A stretch of 17,251 nt of DNA, from NCBI GenBank assembly GCA_039767595.1, contig JBDNBY010000016.1, forward strand, positions 1 to 17,251, read 5' to 3'. Source of the stretch: JBDNBY01 sp039767595. GTDB lineage: Bacteria; Pseudomonadota; Alphaproteobacteria; Rhodobacterales; Rhodobacteraceae. The translations under genes were made by a program, and so were the position numbers. Below the pieces are notes generated by a model. That model ran no database searches. It saw only the letters and a program-made list of their open reading frames with translations, and was not told the DNA's origin. Below are positions 7,250 through 14,905 of the stretch, in pieces (position 1 is the stretch's first letter; every line of letters begins with the position of its first letter).

Positions 7250-7562
7250 GCAACACATCGTGATGTAGATTTTGCACGCGCCGCTGCGTTTCGATGCGTT
7301 TTTTCTGCGCGGCAAAGCGGTCGTTTAAATTGTCGATGGCGGCGTCACGGGCCATATGGTGCACCGCCTGTGCACGCCACCGCGACACTCGTGACAATGC
7401 CATTTGTGTGTTTTTGTCTTGCGCCTCTCGGGCGGCCCTCACTTGAGCAAACCACCGCTCGCATAAATGCCGGGTCGCTGGCAGCTGCGTCAACGCCTTA
7501 TCGAATGGACGCGCAATTTCGCGATCGAGCGCCGCGAGCTTGGCTGCCTCAGCGCGGTACGT
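7215..7562 (-). pseudogene. truncated coiled-coil protein gene, possibly FliJ-like (3' end only)
   Basis: Reading down from about 7562, the minus strand encodes about 115 residues. They start near YRAEAAKLAALDREIARP and end at a TGA at 7215-7217. The product is highly charged, almost entirely helical and heptad-rich, with a lone ERWFAQVRAARE segment. It has no signal or membrane segment. The pattern recalls FliJ-type flagellar export chaperones and the hypothetical genes at that place in flagellar clusters, but I cannot prove the match. No start codon with a ribosome site is visible. The frame merely continues through the antisense of fliP up to 7832, which does not look like real protein. 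The C-terminus overlaps ubiK convergently by 35 bases. I infer that the N-terminal part was lost at a junction near 7540-7600. Confidence 0.5.
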
Positions 7563-7600
7563 TTGCGAGACAATCCACGAATCGGTCGCAACCGCGTCTC
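7540..7600. other. junction between two truncated gene remnants
   Basis: On the left the minus-strand coiled-coil gene loses its 5' end. On the right the plus-strand fliP remnant loses its 5' end. Both lose recognisable coding character within this roughly 60-base interval, probably close to 7562. No insertion sequence, direct repeat or terminal inverted repeat is visible here. The exact breakpoint cannot be fixed without intact homologues. Confidence 0.55.
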
Positions 7601-7869
7601 CAGAACCTCTTGATCTTGAGGCTCCTAAATTGTCGCATCTTACTGCAAGTTTTCTTATCTCCGAGCTAACGCGCGCTTTCAAAATTGGTTTTTTAATTTT
7701 TCTCCCCTTTTTGATCATCGACATGGTCGTCTCCACTGTTCTCATGTCGATGGGGATGATGATGGTCCCCCCGGCGATGGTCGCACTGCCGTTCAAACTT
7801 GGGTTCTTTGCGCTAGCAGATGGGTGGACCATGATCGCCCTTGGCTTGACGCAAGGCTATGCGACTTAG
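7563..7869 (+). pseudogene. fliP: fliP remnant: C-terminal part of the flagellar export gate protein FliP
   Basis: FliP forms the export gate of the flagellar type III secretion apparatus with FliQ and FliR. The last 75 or so codons of this frame match the end of FliP closely. They include FLISELTRAFKIGFLIFLP, an IDMVVSTVLMSMGMMMVPPA segment, LPFKLGFFALADGW and a short tail ending at the TAG at 7867-7869. Before that, about 25 residues (from roughly ESVATASPEPLDL) could be the loop preceding this domain. A full FliP is about 245 residues with an N-terminal signal and two further membrane segments, all absent here. There is no plausible start codon with a ribosome site; a TTG at 7540 opens the frame inside the neighbouring remnant. 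The reading frame is intact, so the truncation is either recent or artificial. No other flagellar gene is in the window apart from the possible FliJ-like piece. Confidence 0.85.
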
Positions 7870-7890
7870 AGGGCTTTGGCTAAACCCAAG

Positions 7891-7914
7891 AAACCCCGCA
7901 GACTGCGGGCTTTC
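7891..7914 (+). terminator. rho-independent terminator after the fliP remnant
   Basis: CCCGCA (7895-7900) and TGCGGG (7904-7909) form a stem around the loop GAC, flanked by AAA on the left and CTTTCT on the right. It lies 22 bases after the fliP stop and before the convergent dehydrogenase gene ending at 7937. A functional-looking terminator suggests that fliP was the last gene of its transcript. It may also serve the minus-strand gene, since the AAA side supplies three U residues there. Confidence 0.7.
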
Positions 7915-7936
7915 TGTCATCTCAGCAAATCAAGCG

Positions 7937-10438
7937 TTAAGCATCTTTGCGAATTGTGCTGTTGCTTGGATCATATGGACTATCGCAGGTCACGGTCGCA
8001 TCCCATAGCTGATCAAACATTTTCACCTTGAGCTGAATGCCTTCAACGGCCAAATCAGGTTTGACGTATCCCATGCCAATCGATTTCTCAAACGCCACGG
8101 AATATCCACCAGATGTCAAACGCCCAGCGCGCTGCCCATCTAACGTATACAGCACCTCGTGCCCCCATGGATCCGCATCATTGGGCCCATCAATCAAGAG
8201 CGTGCAGCATTTCACGCGCACGCCTGTTTTTTCCATCGCATCTTTGCCCAAGAACTCTTTGGATAGGTCAACAAAGCGCGGCAGATCCGCCTCAAGCGGG
8301 TTCGCATCGCGGCCCAACTCATTACCAAAGGCACGGTAAGATTTCTCTTGGCGCAACCAGTTTTGGGCCCGCGCACCAACCCATTTCATGCCGTGTTTTT
8401 CCCCAGCCGCCTCAAGCAGATCAAAGAGATAGTTCTGCATCTCAATCGGATGATGCAGCTCCCAGCCTAACTCACCAGTATAGGCCACGCGGATCGCATT
8501 GACGGGGCACATGCCCAATTCAATCTGCCGCGCCGAGAGCCATGGGAACCGCTTGTTCGACAGGGCCGTTTCAGGATAGGCATCTTTGATCACATCGCGC
8601 AACAGGTCGCGGGATTTGGGACCCGCAATCGCGAAAACGCCCCATTGCGTCGTGACGTCTTGGATTTCGATATAGCCGAAATCTTGCGCCTTATCTTGCG
8701 CAGATTTGCGCAAGTAATCGCCATCATAATCCGTCCACTCCCCTGCAGAAACGAGGTAATATTCGTCCTCATTTAGTCGCACAATTGTATATTCCGTGCG
8801 CGTTGTGCCCGCTGAAGTCAGCGCATAGGTCAAATTAATGCGCCCCACTTTTGGCAGTTTATTGCACGTAAACCAATCAAGGAACTGCGTCGCGCCCGGC
8901 CCTTTGACAATATGTTTTGTAAAGGCCGAGGCGTCAACAACCCCCACCCCTTCGCGAATGGCTTTGGCCTCATCGACAGCATATTGCCACCACGCGCCAC
9001 GGCGGAAGCTGCGCGCATCATGATCAAAGCTGTCTGGCGCATCTTTGGGGCCAAAATAATTGGGCCGTTCAAACCCATTGACGCATCCAAATTGTGCACC
9101 GCGCGCCTTTTGCCGCTCATAGGCCGGCGCCGTACGCAAGGGGCGGCACGCTTCGCGCTCTTCATCGGGGTGGTGCAGGATATAGACATGCTCGTACGCT
9201 TCTTCGTTTTTGCGCGCGCCATATTCTGTTGTCATCCACGAGCCATAGCGCTTGGGATCAAGGCTGGCCATGTCAATCTCGGCCTCGCCTTCGACCATCA
9301 TCTGAGCGAGGTAATAGCCTGTTCCCCCTGCGGCCGTGATCCCAAAGGAAAACCCTTCGGCCAGCCACATATTGCGCAATCCTGGCGCCGGCCCGACCAG
9401 TGGGTTCCCATCAGGTGTGTAACAAATCGGACCGTTGTAATCATCCTTTAGGCCGACTTCCTCGGACGATGGAATGCGGTGGATCATGCTCATATATTCT
9501 TCTTCGATCCGCTCAAGATCGAGCGGGAACAAATCCGCACGGAAGCTATCGGGCACCCCAAATTCAAACCGAGCCGGTGCATTGCGCTCATACGGGCCAA
9601 GGATCCAGCCGCCGCGCTCTTCGCGTACATACCATTTGGCATCTGCATCGCGCAAAACGGGATGTTCGGGGTTATTCTTGCGCCATTCAACAAGGGCAGG
9701 ATCAGCTTCGGTCACGATAAACTGATGCTCGACGGGGATCGCCGGTATTTTAATACCTAGCAGTTTCGCCGTGCGCTGCGCATGGTTGCCCGTCGCCGTC
9801 ACGACATGCTCGGCCGTGATCACAATTTTTTCATCCGAAGCAACCAAATTGCCCCCTTGTTCAACCATTTTTGTACAGGTGACATTCCATGCGCTGCCTG
9901 TCCATTCATAGCCGTCGACTTGCCATTTCCGCTCAATGCTCACACCGCGTTGGCGGGCGCCTTTGGCCATGGCCATCGTCACATCCGCGGGGTTAATATA
10001 ACCATCTGTCGGATGATAAATCGCGCCCTTAAGATCCTCGGTATTGACCAAGGGGAAACGATCTTTGATTTGCGCTGGGCTCATCCATTCATAAGGCACA
10101 TCACAGGTCTCGGCCGTCGTCGCATAGAGCATATATTCATCCATACGCTCTTGGGTTTGGGCCATTCGCAAATTGCCAACTACGGAAAACCCAGCGTTCA
10201 GGCCGGTTTCAGCCTCGAGCGTTTTGTAAAAATCGACCGAATATTTGTGGATATGCGTTGTCGCGTAGCTCATGTTAAACAAAGGCAATAACCCCGCCGC
10301 ATGCCAAGTCGAGCCAGACGTCAGCTCGTCTCGCTCCAATAACATCACATCCTTCCACCCTGCCTTGGCGAGGTGATAGGCAATTGACGTTCCGACGGCA
10401 CCACCGCCAACGACTAAAGCTTTGACATGCGTCTGCAT
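7937..10438 (-). CDS. dimethylglycine/sarcosine dehydrogenase-like FAD-dependent oxidoreductase with GcvT domain
   Basis: The 833-residue product has the architecture of dimethylglycine and sarcosine dehydrogenases. A DAO-type FAD domain comes first, with GGGAVG at residues 11-16. An FAO_M linker domain follows at about 380-440, then the tetrahydrofolate-binding GcvT domain (about 445-720) and its C-terminal barrel (about 730-825). SGSTWHAAGL at 41-50 contains the histidine (46) that carries covalent FAD in the mammalian enzymes. Such enzymes oxidatively remove a methyl group from N-methylated glycine and hand it to tetrahydrofolate. This fits catabolism of glycine betaine or related methylated compounds, common in marine roseobacters. 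AAGGGAG lies upstream of the ATG. The substrate cannot be decided by eye, and no partner betaine or sarcosine oxidase genes are nearby. It is divergent from panC. Confidence 0.87.
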   Translation of the reverse strand: MQTHVKALVVGGGAVGTSIAYHLAKAGWKDVMLLERDELTSGSTWHAAGLLPLFNMSYATTHIHKYSVDFYKTLEAETGLNAGFSVVGNLRMAQTQERMDEYMLYATTAETCDVPYEWMSPAQIKDRFPLVNTEDLKGAIYHPTDGYINPADVTMAMAKGARQRGVSIERKWQVDGYEWTGSAWNVTCTKMVEQGGNLVASDEKIVITAEHVVTATGNHAQRTAKLLGIKIPAIPVEHQFIVTEADPALVEWRKNNPEHPVLRDADAKWYVREERGGWILGPYERNAPARFEFGVPDSFRADLFPLDLERIEEEYMSMIHRIPSSEEVGLKDDYNGPICYTPDGNPLVGPAPGLRNMWLAEGFSFGITAAGGTGYYLAQMMVEGEAEIDMASLDPKRYGSWMTTEYGARKNEEAYEHVYILHHPDEEREACRPLRTAPAYERQKARGAQFGCVNGFERPNYFGPKDAPDSFDHDARSFRRGAWWQYAVDEAKAIREGVGVVDASAFTKHIVKGPGATQFLDWFTCNKLPKVGRINLTYALTSAGTTRTEYTIVRLNEDEYYLVSAGEWTDYDGDYLRKSAQDKAQDFGYIEIQDVTTQWGVFAIAGPKSRDLLRDVIKDAYPETALSNKRFPWLSARQIELGMCPVNAIRVAYTGELGWELHHPIEMQNYLFDLLEAAGEKHGMKWVGARAQNWLRQEKSYRAFGNELGRDANPLEADLPRFVDLSKEFLGKDAMEKTGVRVKCCTLLIDGPNDADPWGHEVLYTLDGQRAGRLTSGGYSVAFEKSIGMGYVKPDLAVEGIQLKVKMFDQLWDATVTCDSPYDPSNSTIRKDA

Positions 10439-10481
10439 TTGCGACTCCCTTACTTGGTTTCTTTTGGATTAGACCAAATTT

Positions 10482-10586
10482 GCAACCTCTTCCAAACTGA
10501 CCCGACCAGTTTAAGGAGGAAAGCGACACGAATTCCATTTGCCGCATAGCAGCATATTGCGTATAACCCAAAAAAAAAGAGGTTGC
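10482..10586 (+). promoter_or_regulatory. long inverted repeat enclosing the panC leader
   Basis: GCAACCTCTT (10482-10491) is the perfect reverse complement of AAGAGGTTGC (10577-10586). The right arm contains the AGAGG ribosome site of panC, eight bases before its ATG at 10591. If transcription starts upstream of 10482, the arms could pair and hide that site. The region between the arms contains the smaller inverted repeat at 10494-10512 and an unattached ribosome-site-like AAGGAGG at 10513-10519. The repeat is directly visible; a regulatory role is inference and chance is possible. Confidence 0.4.
10494..10512. promoter_or_regulatory. palindrome AAACTG-N7-CAGTTT in a divergent intergenic region (candidate operator)
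   Basis: A perfect six-base inverted repeat with a seven-base centre sits in the 152-base gap between the divergent dehydrogenase gene and panC. Its size and symmetry fit a site for a dimeric helix-turn-helix regulator, and half of it (GACCA) resembles GntR/FadR-type half-sites. It could equally be a small RNA hairpin. A second small inverted repeat, TTTGG-N6-CCAAA, lies at 10463-10478. No regulator gene is adjacent. Confidence 0.35.
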
Positions 10587-10590
10587 GCGC

Positions 10591-11463
10591 ATGAAGATTT
10601 GCACATCGCCCGCAGAATTTCGCGCTCTGTGCCATGATCATGGCTGGGGCCGCTCTCATACACTCGGGTTTGTGCCAACGATGGGGGCCTTGCACGAGGG
10701 GCATCTATCGCTCATCGATCGCGCGCGCGCGCACGGCGGGCCCGACGCGGTGATTGTCTCAAGCATTTTCATTAACCCCACGCAATTTGACAACGCCAGT
10801 GATTTAGAGAGCTATCCAAAAACACTCGAGCGGGATCTCGACCTTTTGGCGCAGCGCGGCGTTGGGGCCGTCTTTTTACCAACACAAGAGGATGTTTATC
10901 CAAAGGGCAGTGAAACTCTCGTTGAGCTGCCACGCCTGTCAAACCGGCTTCATGGGCAAACACGACCCGGTCATTTTCGCGGCGTCACATCAGTGGTGGC
11001 GCGCCTTTTTAACATTGTACGCCCAAATTTTGCGGTCTTTGGCGAAAAAGATTACCAACAGCTGGCGATCATCCGGCACATGTCGCGCGATCTATTTTTT
11101 GATATTGAAATTCTCAGTGGCCCCACGATGCGAGAGGCGGACGGTCTGGCAATGTCGTCTCGGAATATGCGCCTGCGCCCTGAGGATCGGGCAGCGGCGC
11201 CCATCCTCTACCGCGCGATGCAGCGAGCCGAGCGTTATTTCGCAGCCAACCCCGCCACGCCGCGGGCCCTGCATGACATCATCGCCCATGAGATCAGCCA
11301 AGAGCCCCGCGCCCTCATCGAACGCATTGACCTTGTCGATCCGGACACATTGGATGAGCTTGAGGACGCACACCCAAGCCGCATTGCGCTCTTGCTGTCT
11401 GTGCGCTTTGGCGAGATATTACTCATTGACCAAATGGTCTTAGAAAAGGAGCCCACCTCATGA
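10591..11463 (+). CDS. panC: pantoate--beta-alanine ligase (pantothenate synthetase) PanC
   Basis: PanC joins D-pantoate and beta-alanine with ATP to make pantothenate, precursor of coenzyme A. The 290-residue product has the nucleotidyl-transferase signature PTMGALHEGHLSL at about residues 29-41, with the HxGH-type histidines. INPTQF follows at 61-66, then LHGQTRPGHFRGVTSVVARL in the centre, FGEKDYQQL, and a MSSRN motif in the ATP lid. Length is normal for the family. AGAGG precedes the ATG by eight bases. The stop overlaps the panB ATG (ATGA), so the two steps are made from one message. The leader contains two inverted repeats. Confidence 0.96.
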   Translation: MKICTSPAEFRALCHDHGWGRSHTLGFVPTMGALHEGHLSLIDRARAHGGPDAVIVSSIFINPTQFDNASDLESYPKTLERDLDLLAQRGVGAVFLPTQEDVYPKGSETLVELPRLSNRLHGQTRPGHFRGVTSVVARLFNIVRPNFAVFGEKDYQQLAIIRHMSRDLFFDIEILSGPTMREADGLAMSSRNMRLRPEDRAAAPILYRAMQRAERYFAANPATPRALHDIIAHEISQEPRALIERIDLVDPDTLDELEDAHPSRIALLLSVRFGEILLIDQMVLEKEPTS

Positions 11464-12281
11464 GCGCCCAAACTCAAATCCGCCGAACCACCGCCCCCCA
11501 AATCCGTGCTCGCAAAGGCGCGCAGCCGCTTGTTTCCCTCACATCCTATCATGCGCATACCGCCGCGATCGTTGATAAATACGCCGATTTCATCCTCGTT
11601 GGGGACAGCCTTGGCATGGTGATGCACGGCATGGAGAGCACCGTCGGCGTGCCCTTGGATTTAATGATCATGCATGGTCAGGCCGTGGTGCGCGGCACAA
11701 AGCAGGCCTTGATCGTGGTTGATATGCCCTTTGGCACATATGAAGAAAGCCCCGCCATGGCCTTTCGAAATGCTGCAAAAATCATGAAAGAAACGCAATG
11801 CGGCGCTGTCAAACTTGAGGGCGGCAAACGCATGGCCGAGACGATCCAATTCCTCACAGAGCGCGGCATTCCCGTGATGGCGCATATTGGCCTGACGCCG
11901 CAATCCACCAACACGATGGGCGGATTTAAGACCCAAGGCCGCGACGAAGACACTTGGCATTTGCACGAAGAAGACGCCCGCGCCGTGAGCGAGGCCGGCG
12001 CCTTTGCCTTGGTGCTCGAGGGGATGGTCGAACCTTTGGCCGCGCGTATTACCAAACAAATCGACATTCCAACGATTGGCATTGGGGCCAGTGTTGAATG
12101 TGACGGTCAGATCCTCGTCCTAGAGGATATGCTCGGTCTCAATAAGTGGACGCCAAAGTTTGTCAAAGTTTACGGCAACTTAGGCCCCGCGATTGAAACC
12201 GCCGTGGAAAGCTATGCCAAGGATGTGAAATCCCGCGCCTTCCCGACAGACGAACATATTTATCGCAATTCCGAAGGCTAA
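11460..12281 (+). CDS. panB: 3-methyl-2-oxobutanoate hydroxymethyltransferase PanB
   Basis: PanB transfers a hydroxymethyl group from methylene-tetrahydrofolate to alpha-ketoisovalerate, giving ketopantoate, the first committed step toward pantothenate. The 273-residue product shows LTSYHAHTAAIVDKY, the metal-binding VGDSLGMVMHG (about 47-57), VVDMPFGTYEES, KLEGGKRM, and HIGLTPQSTN in order. The catalytic glutamate lies in VLEGMVE and IGIGASVECDGQILV is near the end. Length and motifs are standard. It overlaps panC by four bases. No convincing terminator follows; only a short GGCA/TGCC repeat with no T-run lies in the 112-base gap before mreB. The folate link to the upstream dehydrogenase is probably coincidental. 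Confidence 0.96.
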   Translation: MSAQTQIRRTTAPQIRARKGAQPLVSLTSYHAHTAAIVDKYADFILVGDSLGMVMHGMESTVGVPLDLMIMHGQAVVRGTKQALIVVDMPFGTYEESPAMAFRNAAKIMKETQCGAVKLEGGKRMAETIQFLTERGIPVMAHIGLTPQSTNTMGGFKTQGRDEDTWHLHEEDARAVSEAGAFALVLEGMVEPLAARITKQIDIPTIGIGASVECDGQILVLEDMLGLNKWTPKFVKVYGNLGPAIETAVESYAKDVKSRAFPTDEHIYRNSEG

Positions 12282-12393
12282 GCGCCTGTTTTGGCAAAAA
12301 TATGCCCATTGTTCTGCTCTGGCTCTTTTCGCGCGACAATTAGCTCGCTATAGCGTTAAGGGTATCAACGCACGCGCGACATGGGGATTCTGA

Positions 12394-13443
12394 ATGCTCG
12401 GATTATCATTTTTGTCTGGAATGTTCTCTCAGGACATGGCCATCGACTTGGGAACGGCCAATACATTGGTCTATGTGAAAGGGCGCGGTGTGGTCCAATC
12501 CGAGCCTTCTGTTGTCGCCTATCACGTCAAAGATGGCGTTAAAAAAGTCCTTGCCGTCGGCGAAGATGCGAAGTTGATGCTGGGCCGGACGCCTGGCTCG
12601 ATTGAGGCGATCCGCCCAATGCGCGAAGGTGTGATTGCAGATTTCGACGTGGCCGAAGAGATGATCAAATACTTCATCCGGAAAGTGCACCGTCGCGGCC
12701 CATTTTCTGGCAAGCCGAAAATCATCGTCTGCGTGCCGCATGGCGCGACGCCGGTGGAAAAACGTGCGATCCGTCAATCCGTTCTCTCAGCGGGCGCCCG
12801 CAAAGCCGGCCTAATCGCTGAGCCGATTGCCGCCGCCATCGGCGCCGGCATGCCGATCACTGATCCAACGGGCAACATGGTTGTCGATATTGGCGGCGGC
12901 ACCACCGAGGTCGCTGTTTTGTCTTTGGGCGATATTGTTTATGCGCGCTCTGTCCGCGTGGGCGGCGACCGGATGGATGAGGCGATCATCAGCTATCTGC
13001 GCCGGCAGCAAAACCTCCTTGTCGGTGAGGCCACCGCCGAGCGGATCAAAACGACGATTGGCACAGCGCGCATGCCGGATGATGGCCGCGGCCGGTCCAT
13101 TCCAATTCGCGGACGCGATTTGCTCAATGGCGTGCCCAAGGAAATTGAAATCAACCAAGCTCAAATTGCCGAAGCATTGGGCGAGCCTGTGCAACAGATC
13201 TGCGATGCTGTAAAAATCGCTCTTGAAGCAACACCGCCCGATTTGGCGGCCGACATTGTGGACCGCGGTGTCATGCTGACTGGGGGCGGTGCGCTTCTGG
13301 GGGATCTGGATTTGGCATTGCGCGAGCAAACCGGCCTTGCCGTCTCAATCGCCGAGGACAGCTTGAACTGCGTTGCTCTTGGCACAGGCAAAGCACTTGA
13401 GTTTGAAAAACAACTCCGCCATGCGATTGACTACGATAGCTAA
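12394..13443 (+). CDS. mreB: rod shape-determining protein MreB (bacterial actin)
   Basis: MreB polymerises under the inner membrane and guides sidewall peptidoglycan synthesis. The 349-residue product has actin-fold signatures. Phosphate-1 is AIDLGTANTLVYVKGRG near the start. The segment VCVPHGATPVEKRAIRQS comes next. Phosphate-2 is VVDIGGGTTEVAVLSLG near 165-180, and the adenosine motif is MLTGGGALLGDLD near 295-310. A short hydrophobic N-terminus (LGLSFLSGMF) could act as the membrane-binding amphipathic helix. GGGGA lies about six bases before the ATG. It starts the mreBCD-mrdA-rodA cluster. A ten-base palindrome, CGCTATAGCG, at 12346-12355 lies in the upstream gap, but I see no firm promoter. 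Confidence 0.97.
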   Translation: MLGLSFLSGMFSQDMAIDLGTANTLVYVKGRGVVQSEPSVVAYHVKDGVKKVLAVGEDAKLMLGRTPGSIEAIRPMREGVIADFDVAEEMIKYFIRKVHRRGPFSGKPKIIVCVPHGATPVEKRAIRQSVLSAGARKAGLIAEPIAAAIGAGMPITDPTGNMVVDIGGGTTEVAVLSLGDIVYARSVRVGGDRMDEAIISYLRRQQNLLVGEATAERIKTTIGTARMPDDGRGRSIPIRGRDLLNGVPKEIEINQAQIAEALGEPVQQICDAVKIALEATPPDLAADIVDRGVMLTGGGALLGDLDLALREQTGLAVSIAEDSLNCVALGTGKALEFEKQLRHAIDYDS

Positions 13444-13466
13444 ACATCACGTCTGAGGGGGGCGTT

Positions 13467-14378
13467 TTGGCCAAACCCACACCAACGGCTGACGAGTATT
13501 TCACACCTCTCAAGAGATTGTTTCTCTTGATAATAGTCATATTTTGTCTTTTGCTTTTTGGTCTGTGGCGCATTGATACACCGCGTGTCGAGCGATTGCG
13601 CATGCAGGCCATCGACGTGGTGATGCCGACCTACAAAGCGATCTTTGCCCCGTTCGGGGATTTGATCAACCTGCTTGATGATTTCGAAAGCTATCAAACG
13701 CTGGCAGAGCAAAACAAAGAATTGCGCCGCGAGTTACAGCGCATGCGCGCATGGCGGGAGGCCGCCCTCCAGCTCGAACAAGAGAATGCGCGGCTCCTTG
13801 ATCTCAATAAAGTGCGGCTCGATCCAAAAATGACCGTGATCACGGGCAAAGTCATTGCAGACAGTGGATCGCCTTTTCGGCAATCTGTCCTCCTCAATGT
13901 GGGGACACGCGACGGGGTGCAAGACGGCTGGCCCACGCGCGATGGCATCGGACTGGTGGGGCGCGTCTCTGGCGTGTCGGGGAACACGGCTCGGGTCTTG
14001 CTGATCACCGATAGCTCGTCTCGCATTCCAGCGCGTATTGAGCCCTCTGGCCAAGCGGCGATTGTGAGTGGCGATAACTCTGCCGCGCCGCGGCTAGAGT
14101 TCATCGAAGTACCCAGCGCCGCCCGCCCCGGAGATCGCGTTGTCACCTCCGGCGATGGCAAAGTTTTCCCACCCTCTTTGTTGATTGGTCACGTCGCCCA
14201 AGATCCAAGGGGACGATTACGGGTCATTCCTGCGGCCGATATTTCTGGCCTTGAGTTCCTGCGCGTGTTGCGCGCCTTAGATCTACACCCCTCGCCGCCC
14301 GATGGTGATATCGTTAATGCGCCAATACCCGATGCTGCCACAGCCGCCGGCATTGCACAAACTCCGGCCACGCAATGA
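13467..14378 (+). CDS. mreC: rod shape-determining protein MreC
   Basis: MreC is a bitopic membrane protein that activates PBP2 in the elongasome. The 303-residue product has a cytoplasmic N-terminus, one membrane helix at about residues 18-34 (LFLLIIVIFCLLLFGLW), a periplasmic coiled coil at about 70-112, and the beta-rich MreC core from about 125 to 275. The core includes DSGSPFRQSVLLNVGTRDGV and a GLVGRVSGV stretch. The C-terminal tail is Pro/Ala-rich. The start is a TTG at 13467 with GAGGGG 6-7 bases upstream; no ATG fits before the membrane helix. It follows mreB by 23 bases and overlaps mreD by four (ATGA). Confidence 0.94.
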   Translation: MAKPTPTADEYFTPLKRLFLLIIVIFCLLLFGLWRIDTPRVERLRMQAIDVVMPTYKAIFAPFGDLINLLDDFESYQTLAEQNKELRRELQRMRAWREAALQLEQENARLLDLNKVRLDPKMTVITGKVIADSGSPFRQSVLLNVGTRDGVQDGWPTRDGIGLVGRVSGVSGNTARVLLITDSSSRIPARIEPSGQAAIVSGDNSAAPRLEFIEVPSAARPGDRVVTSGDGKVFPPSLLIGHVAQDPRGRLRVIPAADISGLEFLRVLRALDLHPSPPDGDIVNAPIPDAATAAGIAQTPATQ

Positions 14379-14905
14379 ACCCATACAAAGCCATCAAACT
14401 CCAACTGTTGTTTTTTGCACTGAGCATGTTTTTGTTGATGCTGCAATTGCTACCGATCAGCGGCGGGACAAGCGCGCTCTCTGCGCCCGATACGATCCTT
14501 GCGTTGGCCCTATGCTGGGCGGTGCGCGCGCCGTTTGCCATGGGTACGGGCGTGGTGATGCTGGTGATGCTCACATGTGATATTGTATTGCAAAAGCCGC
14601 TTGGACTGGCCAGTTTGAGCATCCTGATCGCGATACAGTGGCTGCGCTACCATTCAGAGAACATCCGCGATATGGCCTTTGTTCTGGAATGGCTGACGAT
14701 TGGTGCCGCCTATTTATTGATTTATGGTGCGCAGCTCGTCATCTTAAAACTCATCGCGCCAGAACATGCCGATGTACGGGTGTTTGTCGTGCAAACCATA
14801 GGCGGCGTGCTGTTCTACCCTATTGCCGTGTCTGCGTCATTTTTGCTATTTGGAATTCGACGCACATGGACAACCGAGGAAACGCGGGAGCGCATAAGCT
14901 CATGA
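14375..14905 (+). CDS. mreD: rod shape-determining protein MreD
   Basis: MreD is the small integral membrane member of the MreBCD complex. The 176-residue product is strongly hydrophobic with about five membrane segments: roughly residues 10-26, 35-50, 52-75, 100-125 and 143-163. Low sequence conservation is normal for the family. Identity rests on hydropathy, length, the PLGLASLSILI segment and its place directly between mreC and the PBP2 gene. Start and stop both overlap the neighbours as ATGA, indicating tight translational coupling. Confidence 0.88.
   Translation: MNPYKAIKLQLLFFALSMFLLMLQLLPISGGTSALSAPDTILALALCWAVRAPFAMGTGVVMLVMLTCDIVLQKPLGLASLSILIAIQWLRYHSENIRDMAFVLEWLTIGAAYLLIYGAQLVILKLIAPEHADVRVFVVQTIGGVLFYPIAVSASFLLFGIRRTWTTEETRERISS

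Noticed and set aside
7563..7832. Minus-strand open frame extending the coiled-coil remnant to a 205-residue protein
   Set aside because: This part is simply antisense to the fliP coding region; its translation is Lys/Arg/Met-rich and unlike a protein, and fliP homology on the plus strand explains the DNA.
12282..12393. Terminator between panB and mreB (GGCA/TGCC repeat) and a promoter around CGCTATAGCG
   Set aside because: The stem is only four base pairs with no T-run, and no convincing -35 element lies at a proper distance from the TATAGC; nothing firm could be called in this gap.
14638..14901. In-frame upstream extension of the PBP2 gene by 88 codons
   Set aside because: It lies within mreD in another frame, and the ATG at 14902 has ATGA coupling and gives the expected PBP2 N-terminus.
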